Assembly: GCA_944324075.1 (NCBI GenBank)
Contig: CALUUZ010000004.1
Coordinates: forward strand, 1-64,000
Reading direction: 5' to 3'
DNA length: 64,000 nucleotides
From: Candidatus Mailhella excrementigallinarum
GTDB taxonomy: Bacteria > Desulfobacterota > Desulfovibrionia > Desulfovibrionales > Desulfovibrionaceae
Shown here: positions 63,307 through 64,000 of the stretch, piece by piece
How positions within the stretch are numbered: the first letter of the stretch is position 1
Layout of the letters: the number at the start of each line of letters is the position of its first letter
The notes under the pieces: model-generated
What the model was told of the DNA's origin: nothing
Database searches by the model: none
What the model saw: the letters and a program-made list of their open reading frames with translations, nothing else
Program-made: the position numbers and the translations under genes

Positions 63307-63511
63307 GAGATGCCGGGCCGGGCTTCCTTTCCGGCTCGCAGCTTTCACGCCTCCACCGGAGCTTGACGCCGCAAGTCAATTGCGGCGACACCGGAGAAGG
63401 GAGGCGGCGCGGCGCCCCTGGCCGTCAGCGCGAAGCGCGTTACGGACAAGGAGAGCGGAGATGCGTCTCGCCTGCTCGACTCCGTAGAACATTTCAAGAG
63501 CGAAATGCTCT
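63307..63511 (+). repeat. Type I dispersed repeat with a 50-base insert
   Basis: Copy with GGCTCGCAGCTTTCACGCC, central hairpin CGCCGCAA-GTCAA-TTGCGGCG, flanking CCGG pairs, and right end GAACATTTCAAGAGCGAAATG. About 50 bases (from about 63412 to 63462) not found in other copies sit between GGCGCGGCG and GTCTCGCCTGCTCGACTCCG. The left end is degraded. Confidence 0.7.
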
Positions 63512-63914
63512 CATGAAAGGCGCTTCGCCATTCATGACGGACAGATCCAGACAAGACTCCCCTCTTTCTGACGGCTCTCCGCGCTTTCCTGCCTCCACTC
63601 CTCAGTTCTGCTCCCCATTCCCGCTCCCTCGTCCATTCGGGAACGCTCCTGCCGCCCTGCCTGTTCATCCGGCGGAAAAGAGCGTCTGCCTGCAAATGCT
63701 GACAGATCCCTTCGGGTATCCGGAAAGTTGTCCTGAAAACATTATGTTCAAAATAAGGAACTTTCATTCAATATCTTGACACAACGAGCTTTCCTTGTTG
63801 TACCTGAGGCGCGTGCATCCTCACATGCGCAAGACGATCGTCACGGCAAAAGCAAATTCAGGGCGCTCCTTCATTGCGCCGACAGACTTTTTTCCGTCAG
63901 GAAAAGAGGTAGCT
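63512..63914. other. Gene-free stretch before the last gene
   Basis: About 400 bases without a supported gene. A perfect -35 hexamer TTGACA at 63776 has only a poor -10 behind it. The open frames seen here lack ribosome binding sites and family resemblance. Confidence 0.35.
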
Positions 63915-64000
63915 ATGACTGTAACCACAACGCTTATCAACGGACTGGACTGCGTTATACTGGAAAATGAGACTCTAGCCGCCACGTTATGTCCGGCGGC
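63915..64000 (+). CDS. Start of a gene, possibly aldose 1-epimerase-like (runs off the right edge)
   Basis: The ATG at 63915, with AAAGAGG before it, opens a frame that is still open at the window end (28 codons). The residues MTVTTTLINGLDCVILENET then LAATLCPAA recall the N-terminus of galactose-mutarotase-fold proteins (short beta strands, then a strand ending in P), but 28 residues are not enough for a firm call. Confidence 0.45.
   Translation, partial: MTVTTTLINGLDCVILENETLAATLCPA

Noticed and set aside
1..64000. CRISPR arrays, tRNA or rRNA genes, integrase or transposase genes
   Set aside because: I looked for short regularly spaced repeats, TTCGA-type T-loops with CCA ends, and recombinase motifs and found none. 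The dispersed repeats are not regularly spaced. Reading by eye could miss a tRNA.

Overview
The window looks like chromosomal DNA of a Desulfovibrionaceae-type sulfate reducer or close relative (Desulfobacterota, formerly Deltaproteobacteria). The grounds are a GC-rich genome, a mraZ-to-ftsZ division cluster without an embedded ddl, NfnAB transhydrogenase and IorAB genes typical of strict anaerobes, a m-DAP-type MurE, LptFG (Gram-negative envelope), chemoreceptors whose post-TM2 segment reads GKDPGQL, and several small proteins that look lineage-specific. The genus cannot be fixed from sequence reading alone.

Layout. 1-6.2 kb: the start of a secreted protein, a chemoreceptor plus cheW, a hybrid histidine kinase and a conserved Cys-containing protein. 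6.5-24.3 kb: a complete dcw cluster (mraZ rsmH ftsL ftsI murE murF mraY murD ftsW murG murC murB ftsQ ftsA ftsZ), preceded by three 10-bp-phased MraZ boxes and closed by a strong terminator. 24.7-26 kb: an MFS transporter. 27.1-33.3 kb: a reductive dehalogenase locus with two tandem rdhB-rdhA pairs, a NosR/RdhC-like flavoprotein and an ApbE flavin transferase. 33.3-43.2 kb: a GNAT acetyltransferase, a 31-residue membrane peptide, nfnA and nfnB, a ComFB-like protein, a PHP phosphatase, a double-ATPase ABC protein and iorAB. 43.2-51.1 kb: a secreted protein, a second chemoreceptor, and a minus-strand operon with lptF and lptG. 51.7-63.3 kb: the rpsB-tsf / pyrH-frr-uppS-cdsA-dxr-rseP-tsaB translation and envelope cluster, interrupted by panF-yhdT and a glycosyltransferase. 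The window ends in the first codons of another gene.

How it fits together. Most of the window is housekeeping: peptidoglycan precursor synthesis, septation, undecaprenyl phosphate, CDP-diacylglycerol and isoprenoid supply, LPS export and translation. The accessory core is the rdh locus. Its two Tat-exported, corrinoid/Fe-S reductive dehalogenases would dock on small membrane anchors. The RdhC-like protein, flavinylated by the adjacent ApbE, probably feeds them electrons, giving respiration on one or two organohalides. The two rdhBA copies are a mosaic: rdhB and the Tat leader are almost identical in DNA, while the catalytic parts have diverged and differ in base composition. This looks like gene conversion between a resident and an acquired copy.

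The second notable layer is a dispersed intergenic repeat about 180 bp long, with about eleven full or partial copies on both strands. It has AGAGC(A/G)TTTT-type inverted ends and a central CGCCGCAA-loop-TTGCGGCG hairpin that shows compensatory base changes between copies. A second repeat type occurs twice. These repeats fill most of the long gene-free stretches, including the one that separates nfnA from nfnB. I saw no tRNA, rRNA, CRISPR array, transposase or prophage gene.
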